DNA of 64,000 nucleotides, taken from the NCBI GenBank assembly GCA_013399305.1, contig VXAI01000476.1:155725-219724 (forward strand). The letters run 5' to 3'. The notes under the pieces are model-generated. The model ran no database searches. It was not told the DNA's origin and was given only the letters and a program-made list of their open reading frames with translations. The position numbers and the translations under genes were made by a program. This document shows positions 1-11,665 of this stretch, in pieces (the stretch's first letter is position 1; every line of letters starts with the position of its first letter). This DNA comes from Rostratula benghalensis. Taxonomy: Eukaryota > Chordata > Aves > Charadriiformes > Rostratulidae.

Positions 1-2880
1 GTCATCTTCAAGATATTCTATAAGTGTCATGAAATCTGCAAAAGCTGTTAACTGCCTATGGAATTTAAATTTCCCCAAAACGTATAGTGATACTTTCCAG
101 ATCACTATAGAGGTACAAAACCATAACTGAATCTTTCATTTTACTTTGACAGATAACTATTGATACTAGGAAGCTGAATGTAATATTTGAACTTATATTG
201 TTTTGATGATCAGTGCAACTTTTATGTGATCAGCATATGAGGTTACATTAGTCAAATATATGTATTTGTAACCACTGTAAAAAAGAAAGTAAAATTGACA
301 GAGTAATAAAGCAATCATTACATTTATATGTAGGCTCAAAGATGCAGTGAATCCAATTTTCTGTGCCTCCTTGTCCGGGTTTCCACTTCCATACTCTCTA
401 GTGACAGCTTGATTTTTGAGATAACATCCGTATTAGAGAATTAATCCTATTATGAAATAAAATATTGGAGAATTTTGAAACAGAATATCTACCACACTCA
501 AACTAGAACATTTGCACTCAAGAAAATAAGTGGTATTATTTTGAACTTTAATTCAAGTATCTTGATTTTAGGACTGAAAATGCTGAGAGATTAAACAATT
601 CATCTCAGTTTTTTCTTAACATAGTTCATTTGGATTTGAGTTTAGGGAGGTTAAATACCACTATGATGTAGTTATATAGATATTCACCAAGAGCTGGATT
701 GATACTTAGTAAATATCATAAAAGGTTTTTTTCCCCAGTGAATTCAAAGACCTTTGGAGCAGTTCCCTAACCATAGTGAAGGCTTCTTTTCCCATATGTT
801 CTCTGATTAACTCTCTGTCTCCATTTTAAGTCAGGACAAAGCTGCCTCTTTGTTCTCTTGGTGTTTCCATGTTTGTCCATTTATTTCCTCTTTCTTCTAG
901 GGATAAAACAACTGTTTACAGTAATTCCACTTCAAGCAGACTTGTGCCAAAAGTAATTTGAGACAGTCTTGAGCTGAATGTGGATATTTTCCTATTATAT
1001 TTTTATTATANTTATTGTATAATATTTATACTATATTTTTTCTATTAATCATCATCTTTGTGAGCATTTTTGGTTTTACAGTCCATGTCAATTGTGCATA
1101 GTGTTACCCCAATTAGCCAAATATAAATTTAGAAAAATATTGTCAGTTGCATTTGTGTGTCTCTACAGTTCTCCAGAGCTACAACGAACATATCTTCAAT
1201 ATCAAACCCAAATCATGTTGCTTTTTGTAACTTGTTGTACAATTACGGAATTGATACATTAGAAAAAATAAACAAAAAAAACACACACAATTTTATTGTT
1301 ATTATCGTGTTAAGTACTGGCCCTATTAAATATTGGGTTACTATCTGGAAAAAAAGAAATTATGAAATAAATATTTTTAAAAAACATATATCCCATAAGA
1401 CTAAGTTTAAAAGTGTGGTAGAATGAAGGAAAGAAGTTAATTACCTTTCTGGCAATCTAACTAATTTTCTAATATATGTACATGAAGCTTACGTATATTG
1501 TTACAGAAACTGAAGGCTTTGGAGAAATAATAAGCATGCTCCTAACAGGAAAGCAGGAGTTTTAAACAAAATTATCAGGAAAAAATAACATCCAAGGTCA
1601 ACACATTTGAGAAAACAAAAAGTGACCCTGAATGGTGTGTAAAGAAGAGTATCAATGTTCTCTTGAGATATGAAAAGCAAGTTGTCTTTTAAAAAAAGTA
1701 AAAATCTTCAGACTTCTCTATGAATCTCTCTCCTTAACCTATAAGAGTTTGTGTTCCTTCACTGTTATCTAGCTGAGGAATCTAGTCTTCCCCTGACTGT
1801 GTTATGCTACATAAGTAGCATACTCGAAATTCATAATTCTGAGCAGCTGAATAGCTATCGCTATTGGAGTTTCCTTGGATTCAATTTCTTTTATTTAGGC
1901 ATGATCACTCATTAACAAATACATTATAACAAGACAGTATTGCTTAGCGAAGGTGTTAATAACAAGACAGCTTCATTTTATGTTTCCACCTGTAGTTAGT
2001 GCTCACTTCTGTCTGGTTTTCTTGCACTCTGTTTTGTAAGTTAGCCATATGGAAAAGCACTTTGCTACATCTGGAAGAATTATCCTGTAGTCCTGTGTCA
2101 TTCCATTATATATCTATTTATCAGAAATACAGAAACTGGACTTGTACACTACTCCGCAGCTATCTTGTGATGTTAAAATTTCCTTCATTACCACAAACTG
2201 ATCACTAGATTTTTTGTGAAATCAAAAGCTCAGTTTTATGAGGAGTTTAAATTTTCAAAATTAGGCTTTACTTGAGAAGAAAGAAGATTCAAAACTCTCA
2301 TCAGCTTCCATTCTGAGAAATGTGTTAGGGTTAAATGTTATTTTGAGAAAAATATTTTTTTAATTCTATATTTTATATATGTATGGCATGTATACAGCAA
2401 AAAATCTTTACAAGATGTAATATTAAAATAAATATTTTATCCTGAGAATACCAGTTTTCTAGCATGTTGTGGTTTTCTTGATTTTTTTTAATGACAAAAT
2501 AAAATCATCTTGAACTAAAAAATCTGATTAAATCCACTAGGTCTTAACAAAAGTTTTCAAAGTGACTGCTCCTTTTATTGGCAATATATCTCCATTGAAG
2601 CTTATATGACAAGTTGTGCTGAAAACAGAGCTATTATATTGCTATTTCACTGCTTTCCATACTGGTGCAGCACTAAGTCACCAAAGAAGAAAGGCCTGAT
2701 TTAAAGAAAATAAGCCATTATGCTAAATGGAGTGAATCATTATTAGTCGTGAACCCTGAGGAGATTCAGGGCTGGATCGAGACTGACTAATGAGAAAATG
2801 AGAGGAATATGGCTCCCATCCTGACTAATTAATCAATGAAAGCCCCATTCCAGCATTTTGAACAACAGGGTAAGGCTACT
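1..2880. other. AT-rich non-coding DNA, nothing recognised
   Basis: No gene, transposon or RNA gene is recognisable here. Open frames are short (under 90 codons) and rich in K, N, I and F, as expected from chance in AT-rich DNA. A single ambiguous base (n) sits at 1011 inside an extreme A/T stretch of about 60 bases, probably a base-calling problem in low-complexity sequence. A small perfect hairpin (8-bp arms, 4-base loop) lies at 1803-1822, which is within chance for a window this size. Confidence 0.6.
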
Positions 2881-2919
2881 GTGTGTTCAAAGTCTTGCTT
2901 TTTAATCCATTTTTGGAGT

Positions 2920-2953
2920 GGGGAGTGGGGTGGGTGTCTGTTTGGGGTTTGGG
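2920..2953 (+). other. G-rich tract, possible non-canonical G-quadruplex
   Basis: Five G-runs lie within 34 bases: G4 at 2920-2923, G4 at 2927-2930, G3 at 2932-2934, G4 at 2944-2947 and G3 at 2951-2953. Loop lengths are 3, 1, 9 and 3. The 9-base loop exceeds the usual 7-base limit, so this is an extended rather than textbook quadruplex motif. It stands out because the flanks are AT-rich. Confidence 0.45.
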
Positions 2954-3324
2954 TTTTTTTGAGTTGATCTTTGTTTACTTGCTTATGTATTAGCATACCA
3001 TTTCACCCTTTGTGTAGTTCTCTACAGAATGGTGAAATAATCATCTAGGTATAATACAGGAAATTTTGAAATTTAAGGTGTATTTCTGTGGTATATCACG
3101 ATTTCAGATGCACTGAATGCAATAGGTTGCTGAACACTATTATTCCACATGCAGGTTTCAAATTCTATTCTTCCCCCTGTCTATGTCATTGATGGAGATA
3201 TTAAACAGTCCCAATACAGACCTCTGAGGGACACCACTCATCACTGATCTCCATGTGGACATTGAACCTTTGACCACTACCTTGGTCCGTTAGAGCAGTT
3301 TCCCAGGTGGTCCTACTGGCTAAC

Positions 3325-4220
3325 TCCTTGAAGAGCTGCAATTTTACTTTGCTTTCCTAAAATTCAGGGTCCTGAACATCCAGTCCAGTACTGCTTACCC
3401 TCTGACAGTACTGCTTACCCTCTGACAGGACTGTCCATTACCTGGTTTAAGAAATTATTTTTAATGCATTCCAGGAGTCTCCTGGGTTGACTACAGCTTG
3501 CCATGTTACTTTTCCTGAAAATGTTGGGGTGGTTAAAGTCCCCTAGCAGGACAAGAACCTGCAAACCCTGCAACCCTCCTGTTGCTGAAGTCAGAAGGCT
3601 TCATCAACAGATTCCCCTTGATTAGTTGGCTTGTAGTAGACAGCAACCACAAGGCTCCCTTTGTTGCTTTGGTCTCTAATTCTTACCTATAAGCTTTCAA
3701 CCTGGTTGTGACTATTCTTTGGAGACAGGTCTTCACACTCAATCCATTTCTTGATGTAGAGGGCAACATCACTGCCCCTCCTTCCTCACCTGACCCTTCT
3801 GAATAGTCTGGAGCCATCAATAGCCACACTCCAGTCATGGGATTCATCCCACCAAGTTTCAGTAATGGCAACTAGATCATAGCTTTCTAGCAGCAAGTTG
3901 GCTTCCAGCTTTTCCTATTAGTTTCCTATGCTTCGTGCATTAGTGTAGAGGCACTTCAGCTGGGCTGTTTGTCCTGTCACCTTCTTGGAGGAATACCCCT
4001 TAATTCCTTTGAGGTATTTTATTGTTTCCTTCTGTGCTCCTATTATCAGGAGCCCTTGGCGCATCTCTGTAAGACTTCAAGTATGCTGCAATCTATTGAG
4101 AACATCTCAGAGCCACAGGCTGTCACCCTCACTACACACCATCCTTCTTACCTTGACATGTTATCCCACAGCTTGTCACAGGCAAGCCTGATGTTTGTCC
4201 CCCCCACCCTTCAAGCCTAG
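3325..4220 (-). pseudogene. CR1 ORF2 endonuclease remnant
   Basis: This is the 5' portion of CR1 ORF2, an apurinic-like (EEP-fold) endonuclease that nicks target DNA in target-primed reverse transcription. On the minus strand the catalytic motif GDFNHP is intact at 3526-3543, preceded by VLVLL. A GMNPMTGVW stretch at about 3830-3850 corresponds to the family's W-rich 'SHDWSV' area, and a RRGGG-like glycine patch has become SGEEGGAV at about 3760-3790. The reading frame is broken several times; the longest uninterrupted piece is about 62 codons (3683-3871). The region after GDFNHP continues into the endonuclease-RT linker, near 3330-3470, before the deletion junction. Confidence 0.8.
3386..3425. 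repeat. 20-bp tandem duplication, two exact copies
   Basis: The unit CAGTACTGCTTACCCTCTGA occurs at 3386-3405 and again, identically, at 3406-3425. It lies inside the CR1 linker region, just on the endonuclease side of the large deletion. The identity of the copies suggests the duplication is younger than the CR1 insertion, which is itself much mutated. Confidence 0.95.
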
Positions 4221-4760
4221 TTAAAAGCTCTGTCAATGAGCCCTGCTATCTTGTGAGCAAAGATCCTCTTCACTCTTTCAAAAAGGTGAAACCCATCCAA
4301 AACCAGCAAACCTGGTGCCATGTAGACCATATCATTATTGAAAAACCAAAAATTCTCTCAGTGACACCAGCCACAGAAACATGTTTTAATAGAATGGACC
4401 CATCTGTTTCTTTCAGTGCAACTGGCCACAACTGGGAGGAGAGAGGAAAAAAGAACCTGTGTTCCAGATTCCCTTACCAACTGACCCAAGGCCTTGCAGT
4501 CTCTATTGATCTTAGACTACATGTTGTGGCTTCATCACCACCCACATGGAAGAGCAGTAATGGATAATAGTCTGAAGGCTGCACTGGGCTAGGAAGTTTC
4601 CCAGTGTTGTCCCTAATCCAGGCCCCAGGGAGGCAGCAGACTTCCCTAAGAGGAAGGTCTGTGTGGCAGTTGGACCATTTGTGCCCCTCAGAAGGGAGTA
4701 ACCTTACAATATTACCCATCTTTTCTTCTTCATGGAGGTGGTTGAGGTGCAGGAGAAAAC
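4221..4760 (-). pseudogene. CR1 ORF1 remnant (esterase-like domain)
   Basis: CR1 ORF1 is known to encode an SGNH-hydrolase-like esterase. On the minus strand a degenerate catalytic-core motif, reading LLLFHVGGDEA, lies near 4520-4560, where the family usually has a HxGTNDT-like block. It is preceded by a CCLPGAWIRD stretch typical of this ORF. The family's C-terminal signature survives as HLFERVKRIFAHKIAGLIDR, ending at a TAA stop at 4221-4223. The two halves are in different frames and an in-frame stop lies at 4474-4476, so at least one frameshift and one nonsense change have accumulated. The equivalents of N and D in GTND are changed (GGDE). Position beside the endonuclease remnant supports the call. 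Confidence 0.75.
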
Positions 4761-6999
4761 CTTTCTGAACCTAGCAGCACTTCTGGTGAAGACGGACCAT
4801 CATCTACAACATCTGTTTGCTGGCCTGCCACATCCAGAGCTTCATGGTTGTTGTACAGAGGCACCTGGGAAGGAAGGGTGGGAAGGAAGGGGATTTGCTT
4901 GCCACCCCAAATGTGGACTTGCCTCTGTTCACTCCTCTCCTTTAAGACACTGCCTTCAGTGTGGCAGAGGAAGGATCTCCTTGATCATGGGGGTTTTTTT
5001 GGTGGCTGTTCCTGTCTCATGGAGGGCAGAGCATGGTTCCACCAGGCCACCTCTTTCTATGACTCTCTGATGCTTCTTAACCTTCCAGAGGCACTTGTTG
5101 ATGTGTTATAATACCACTTTTCGTGGAGTTACATTTAAATCATTTTAATCATTGTTTAACCACACAAAGGCAATCTAAACATGAAAAAAACCCCACAGTG
5201 ACATATGTTGTGTTCAAGGAGTTGCAGCATAAGTATTCCTTAGGAACCCAGTCTGACCCAAGTATTGACTCAACTTCCCATACATTCAGTAAGGGTTTAT
5301 GACTTCAGCAGGTAAAAATTCTGTTCTCCATGTGATATTAATTGCATTGTTTCAAATTACTTTTCAAAACAACCTGACAGGATGGGAGTAATTAAAGAAT
5401 CCATTTTATTTTCTTTCAGTAGCAGCATTCTTGAAATAAGGACAAGTGTTTTCCAGACATTTCTCTCAAGTACATGGCTACTAAACAACAGTGCCAAGCA
5501 CAAAGCGGTATTAACATAGATGAAGGGGAAAGCAAGCAACCCAGGTTGAATGTATGGAGAGTAGTTCTTGACATTTTATTCTCTTAAAACACTGAGCAAT
5601 TTTCACCCTGCATTCATGTTCAAGCATTATGCAATATATTTTCACCTAGCTTGAAGTGGTCAAGCTCTGATGTACCAAATAATAAATTTCTCAAAATCTC
5701 AGGTGCAAGCTTTGTACATTTAAATAAATGGCAATAGGCCAAAGATTCAAAATAATTTATCTTTCTGTTGGCCCTGTGGATTGGGGTGGCGTTGGCTGTT
5801 CTTTGTGTCAGGCCACTTGAGTCATTACACTTCTGAAAAACAGACCATCAAAGATCTGCTAATTCTGCAGTAATGTTAACTACATATGCAGGATACTTAT
5901 GCAGGAAGCACCATAAATTTACCATAGCATTATCATCTCAATAGCAATTTCCACTTATTGTAACATGATTTCATAGAATCAGTGAGGTTTGTATTCATTT
6001 TCCCCACAGAAGTTACTGAAACAATAAGTGAATCATCTACTTCTCATATAATTATCTCTGGATAACAATCTTGCAAGGTATTTAGCTTCATTTTCCTATT
6101 ACCTTGCCACTGCATAATTCACAGTATATTTATTATTTATTCAGAATAATCTGAAATCAAATTATCAACATGAAAGAAAACACAAGTAGAAACATATTTC
6201 TGGAAAGGTGTATAGACTATCAAAACAAGTATTCTTAATTATTTTTAAACTAAATTCTGTCTCTATTCAGTATCCAAATTGCTGACAATTCCCTTGTCAC
6301 TAAAGAAACACTTAAAATGTTAATATTGGCTTGAATCTTATACTGGTAAAAATTTTCTTCATTTTATTTTTTAAAAAACTTCTGTGTTGAATGCAATAGA
6401 TGCTTCACGCAACACATGCCTTCAATCAGCATGGTTGTCTAAAAATCAGCTCTGTTGGCACCAGAAATGATATGCTAGACATAAGTGTTAGTTTGGTATA
6501 TATCGACTGAGTGCATCTAGCTGGAATGAGGAGCATTACAGGAGATTACTAAGAGTTATAATGGTGAGTGCTAAAGCAAACTATGTTACAATGCATTATT
6601 TCATTTGAGTCTCCACAATAACACGCAGAAAACTGTTAACGAATTTCAGCATGTAATTACCATCCTCTACACCCTAGAATAAGAGGTAATTTGCAATAAA
6701 CCCATCTACTTTATAATGGACAGCTGAAGGACATTCACATGCCATGTGCTTGTAATAGACATAGGCATCCTATCTATATGAAGTAATGAGCACATTAACA
6801 ATGTCCACAGGACAGTCTTCTATTACATTTCAAACCTGTCTTTATCACAGAAAGTTTTTCCGCTGTTTTAACATTTTTCTCCCTCACCAGCTTTCTAAAA
6901 GCTACAGTGAGAGGCAAGTACAGAAAAAGTTCTGAGGATTTCTGTGTCTTGTCATGGACAGGTTTATGACATTCTCTAATCTGAAAGTGCAATGCCTAC

Positions 7000-7114
7000 A
7001 TGTCAGCTTGAGTTTTTTCTCCTCTGTCAGACCAAAGTGCATTCTTGGCTCATTGAGGAGTTCTTCTGTTTGCTTCCCGATCAACACATCATCATAGGTC
7101 AGGTTTTCTGTCAG
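7000..7114 (-). other. Candidate 115-nt internal exon, unknown product
   Basis: On the minus strand a pyrimidine-containing acceptor (TGTATTGTATTTCCAG) ends at 7115. It is followed by 115 bases open in one frame, then a GTAGGC donor starting at 6999. The frame reads LTENLTYDDVLIGKQTEELL and continues NEPRMHFGLTEEKKLKLT: hydrophilic, mixed-charge, ordinary protein-like composition, and clearly less AT-rich than the flanks. The open frame extends beyond both splice sites (about 6902-7198). I do not recognise the protein, and no partner exon is evident within the window. The donor is only a moderate match and splice-like strings occur by chance, so this is inference. It could be an exon of a gene with very long introns, an exon relic, or coincidence. 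Confidence 0.25.
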
Positions 7115-8150
7115 CTGGAAATACAATACAGAGACACCCTGAGGATTTACCCTGTTATGCAATGGACTTAAATGATCCAATGCCTTTGCAATAAGCATGG
7201 TATAAGTGACTTGGCTTGTCTACTAAGAGAATATCCTAAAAGTGAATTCAAAGTTTTTACACCCCTAAACTTCATGCTTGCATTGAAGGTGTCTTTGAAA
7301 ACAAATGCAGTATTAAAGTACATTTTTATTCAAAGTCAGAGGCAATTCTATAAGATTATTTAGTGATTTCTTTGTATTGGTATATACATTAAGTTATTAT
7401 TAGAGGAAGCTTTGTTTCAGAATAAGCATGTTTAGATATAGATACAACCCCAGAGGCAGTTACATACTTATAATACCAATTATAATACAAATTATAGTCT
7501 AACAGTTTTGTCAGAGTCTGAATGTAGTTATTCACATATTGACACTGAAGCAAAAGCAGTTACACCTGAGAGGCAAAACCTATTAACCAAAATTTTATGA
7601 CTCTTTGCCCTGAACACGGATATCTGCATACCCAAATACTGTAATTGAAGACAGTGTTTAACCATTTTGTAACATTGTAGCACTGCTAATAGTTATAACT
7701 ATCAACAGTGTTTGTTTGTAACACAGGGAAACTTAAATATATAAATAATATGTAACCAAGAAAAAGCAAAGGGAAACTTTTGAGACAAACAAGTGGGCTA
7801 AAAGAAGAAGTGCAAGCAAAAATCCACAAGATAAAAACAAGGATTTAGAAGAGGAAGGAGAGAGTTCATTTCAGGGCTACATTTGCTTGTTTCTTGTTTT
7901 TTATACTGAAAGAATACATAGTAAAAAAGGTACAGTTAATCCCACAGAACAAGCAAGAAAGATGCCAGGTAAAACCAAAATAAGTTCTTATCCCAACAAT
8001 AGGCTGAACTACGCTGGGAGCAAATGTGATCACCATTTTTCTTTTGGGACAGGGTATAAGAAGTGTGAAAAATATCAACAGTGAGAGAGGAAAGAAGAGC
8101 AAGCAAGAAAATGTCCATGCTTTTTCCAGCTTTATTTATCTCAAACCTCA

Positions 8151-8177
8151 TGACCTTGTCCTTGACATTGACCTTGA
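8151..8177 (-). promoter_or_regulatory. Two extended nuclear-receptor half-site-like motifs
   Basis: TGACCTTGT at 8151-8159 and TGACCTTGA at 8169-8177 are, on the minus strand, ACAAGGTCA and TCAAGGTCA. The second is the textbook monomeric site for ERR/NR5A-type nuclear receptors, and the first is a close variant. They are 18 bases apart start to start. Short motifs like these occur by chance, so function is unproven. Confidence 0.2.
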
Positions 8178-10984
8178 TCTGAAAAGCTCAAGAGCTCTAT
8201 CTGTCAACAATATTCATGGGGTGTTGTCTTGGTTATATTGTATACCCATAGCTAATCTAGATTGTTGAGGATTAATTGTTCTAGTATTTAGTGATAACAA
8301 CTAATATAACTGAGTAATAATGTGTAAGAACTTGGCACTGTCAATGTGTATTTTTAATGATCTAATGTCAATTAAGCAAAGTGTTTTCCTGAAGTTTGCA
8401 AATGGCCTCTCCCATGGCAACAAGCTCTAGTTACCTAATTGATATTGATATATAAATGTAAAATATTTAGGGGTTTTTTTTCAGTTGCAATACGATCAAT
8501 CAGAATTGTAGACGTCTGACATTATTCAGAAAAGATAGGCAAAGGGGAAAAAGGAAACATATCATTTTACTCCATAGGTATTAACAAGGAAGATTTCTAC
8601 ACACTAGCAAGTCACAGTAGGTGCCCTTTAAGATCTGTGGAAATCAGCTAAGAGGGCCAGTGAAGTTCACGGAAAGTACATGTTTCATTCTCACATTCAA
8701 ATATATACAGACATTTTTATTGCATATTTAACTTACAACTATATGACTGAATAACCAATGACTACTTTACAGGCAGTTCTGTGTACCCATATGATAAACA
8801 CTAAGCTCCAGGTGAATTAAATCCCGCTCCTGCTGGAAAAGAGATACCATTGTAAGACTTGCATGTATACGTTTAAAAATTCAGGGATATAAGCTTGTTC
8901 ACTGTCAGACTGAGATACTAATTTATGTGGACAAAAAGAGATACAGTTAGGTATCACACTAAAATACAAAGTAATATAGCAGGTCAGAATGGAAGTAAAA
9001 ATTACTTTTGTCAAAGTGCCTTTCCTTGTAAAGTTATCCTTCAAATAATTATATATCAGTTTTCCTCTTTGAATATATCTTGTTGGAAAAAAATAATTTC
9101 CACCTGGAAATAAGAGTTATGATATTAAGCACTATTAATCTTTTTAAGTGACAAAAGTATTTTAGGTAATTTTTAAATTATTAGAAAAAGTGATTGATCC
9201 TGAAGGAAAGACCTAACTTGGAGACAGAGGCACACTGAAGACGTGGTTGTGTCTTGTTTGTTACTGCACAATTTCCTAACACAGTTTCATAGACCCTGAA
9301 AGAAAAGCATAGGAAGAGATGAGAGAAATCAACTGCACAGGATTACCAAAAAAAGATTGTATTGCTTTTTTAAAAGTGTGTTTATTGTCAATCTATTTGA
9401 TATACACATTATTCAGCTTACTCCAAAAGTCATGCTTGGAATCTATAATGATATTTTCAGATACATTTTCAAACTAAAGTTTTAATATAATCAGAATGGA
9501 AAGAAGAACATTCTGTGCCATGAAATCAGCCTTTAAAGTCTGAGGAGGTTGCATATGCATATAAAAGAAAATCAAGTATGTTTTTCTAAAATATCTATGA
9601 TCTAGGATGATTTGTATGTCCTACAATGAATGTGCTCCTTTGAATATGTGCACTCCAAATAAATAGGCTCCATTCATGTAACCAAGTATTTCTGGAATAA
9701 GAATTTTAGACTTGATAAACTCAGACTTTTATGTGTCTTTTTTTCCCATTTAATATCGGGCTGCATATACAGTTAAATATATGAGTTTGAAAGAACAGTA
9801 TACTACTTCTAACAATGAAATATTGCAGCAAACTGAAAAAAATTTAACAGAAAGCCTTGAAAAATTGTTCAAATAATTGCTTAAAAACAAAAGGACATTG
9901 CCAAAATAATTTTGCAAAATTATGACTCCTCACAGAGAGATTAGGACAAGATGGGACTGCCTTCAGATGTAATCACATCAAAATGTTGGGGTAAAAGAGC
10001 TAATATTAGTAGTCCAAGGTTAATAAAATCTCCAGATGTAGAGAAGATATGACAGTTGGTGACTTTCTAAATGGATCCAAGTAGTAGTACTCCAGGATTA
10101 AGAGTACATCTAACAAATCACCTTGCACAATCATTCCTTCTAAAATGGAAAAATCCCACAATCTCCAAACAAAAGATCTATATGTGCATTCCAAAAGAAA
10201 ATGATCCTTTACTTTTATTAATAAAAATGCTTAAAATAGAGGTGGTCAACAAACTCATCACAAACAACTCAAACAACTCATCTACTGTATTACAGAAACT
10301 GTAGGAAGCATATTCAAGTCAAATAAAGATGAAAAGAGCACGAAACATGAAATTTAAGCAAGAAATCTTTGGTGGTTTTTGTTATCCATTCTTTTAATGA
10401 AATTGATCAAACCTACTCTCTTCAGTGATAAAACTAAAGAAAACTTAAATACAAAGCAAAAATTACTCTTAATCTGACACTGTACAGAAGCGTAATGCCT
10501 ATTGATAACACTGCTATTCTAAGGATACTAAACCATCTAAACAAAGAAACTACTGGAGCTAAAAAATAAATACATACTTGATAAATACTTGTTAAATATA
10601 GATTTTGATTATTTTTCCCCTTAATTTAAATATTTGGTGATTTGTCTTTAGGTCAGTGCTTATATTTTTGGAAGTTGGTAATTAACTTGCAAATAAATAA
10701 CTGTACAGAAACTTCATTAAAGAAAAGGATAGGGGAGATACCAAAGCTAATACAGACGTTGGAGAATTATGCATAATTATATAGTCCATTGTCATTTAAT
10801 TCTCAAGATGTGCTTCAAGATACGCGTATTGAGGAGCAATCCTACTCAGTGTTACTCCGTCACTGTTTGGCAATGTAATTTTTAGCTATCTCTTGTGGAT
10901 TGCAATGTGTTTCTGCATTAGTAGAATTCATGGCTTTCTTTATTCTACAACTTCTTAATCAGTTTATTCTAAATGGAGCAACAT

Positions 10985-11665
10985 GTCAGCCCGAAGGAGA
11001 AGGACATGGGAGTGTTGATTTATGAGAGGCTCAGCGTGAACCAATAATGTGCACACTGGCAGCCCAGGAAGCCAACCATAACCTGGGCTGCATCAAAAGA
11101 AGCATGGCCAGAAGGTTGAGGGAGGTGATTCTACCCCTCTGCTCTGCTCTTGTAAGACCCCAGCCGGAGTACAGCATCCACCTCTGCAGACCCCACCATA
11201 AGAAGGACATGGATGTATTGGCGTGAGTCCAGAGGAGGGCCACAAAGATGATCAAAGGTTTGGAGCACCTCACCTATAAAGACATGCTGAGAGAGTTGGG
11301 GTTGTTCAGCCTGGAGAAGAGGATGCTCCAGGGAGACCTTATAAAAGCCTCCCAGTACCTGAAGGAGGCCTACAGGAAAGATGGGGAGGAACTCTTTGTT
11401 AGGGTGTTTAGCAATAGTGTGAGGGAGAATTTTTTTAAATTAGAAGAGGGGAGATTTAGATGAGATACTAGGAAGTTATTTACTGTGAGGGTGATGAGGC
11501 ACTGGGACAGGTTACCCAGAGAAGTTGTGAATGCCCCATCCCTGGAAATGTTCAAGACAGGTTGGATAGGGCTTTGAGCAACCTGATCTAGTAGGAGGTG
11601 TCCCTGCCCACGGCAGGGTGGTTGGAAACAGATGATCATTAAGAAACCATTCTATGATTCTATGA
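10985..11665 (+). mobile_element. CR1 LINE 3' portion, sense
   Basis: A 5'-truncated CR1 in the plus direction. It begins in the ORF2 C-terminal region with a block corresponding to 'EKDLGVL' and runs through the conserved CR1 stretch around 11230-11420 (KMIKGLEHLTYKDMLRELGL at 11245-11304). It then covers the LEEGRFR region and the 3' UTR, and ends with two exact ATTCTATG octamers at 11649-11664. Stops and indels interrupt ORF2 throughout; the longest open piece is 71 codons (11248-11463). The 3' end is intact, as expected for target-primed insertion with 5' truncation. Confidence 0.95.

Larger units (their letters stand above)
3176..5110 (-). mobile_element. CR1 LINE, antisense, 5' part with large internal deletion
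   Basis: Read on the minus strand, the order is ORF1 esterase region (about 5110-4221), ORF2 endonuclease and linker (about 4220-3325), then a short reverse-transcriptase piece (about 3290-3176). The RT piece carries the CR1 'SGVP(Q)...G.VLFNI.IND' surroundings, ending near LFNI at about 3205. Most of the RT (fingers and the earlier palm) is missing between endonuclease and RT remnants. The FADD motif, C-terminal domain and 3' UTR with its octamers are also absent. CR1 copies usually lose their 5' end and keep the 3' tail, so this fragment is unusual. Frameshifts and stops throughout show it is dead. Boundaries are approximate, judged by eye against remembered CR1 features. Confidence 0.9.
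5111..10984. other. AT-rich non-coding DNA with one exon-like segment
   Basis: No transposon or known gene is recognisable in this 5.9-kb stretch. A single CATAGAATCA octamer-like string at about 5973 resembles a CR1 3' end but nothing CR1-like follows. The only segment that looks coding is at 7000-7114 on the minus strand (listed separately). Other open frames are under 100 codons and hydrophobic or lysine-rich, as expected by chance. Confidence 0.55.

Noticed and set aside
940..965. TGTGCCAAAAGTAATTTGAG, reminiscent of a mariner terminal repeat
   Set aside because: The match is short and imperfect, with no partner inverted repeat or transposase remnant.
1803..1822. Hairpin with 8-bp arms and a 4-base loop
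   Set aside because: About one such hairpin per loop size is expected by chance in a window this long.
5965..5990. CATAGAATCA octamer-like string suggesting a CR1 3' end
   Set aside because: The sequence that should follow in an antisense CR1 is absent, so it is a chance match.
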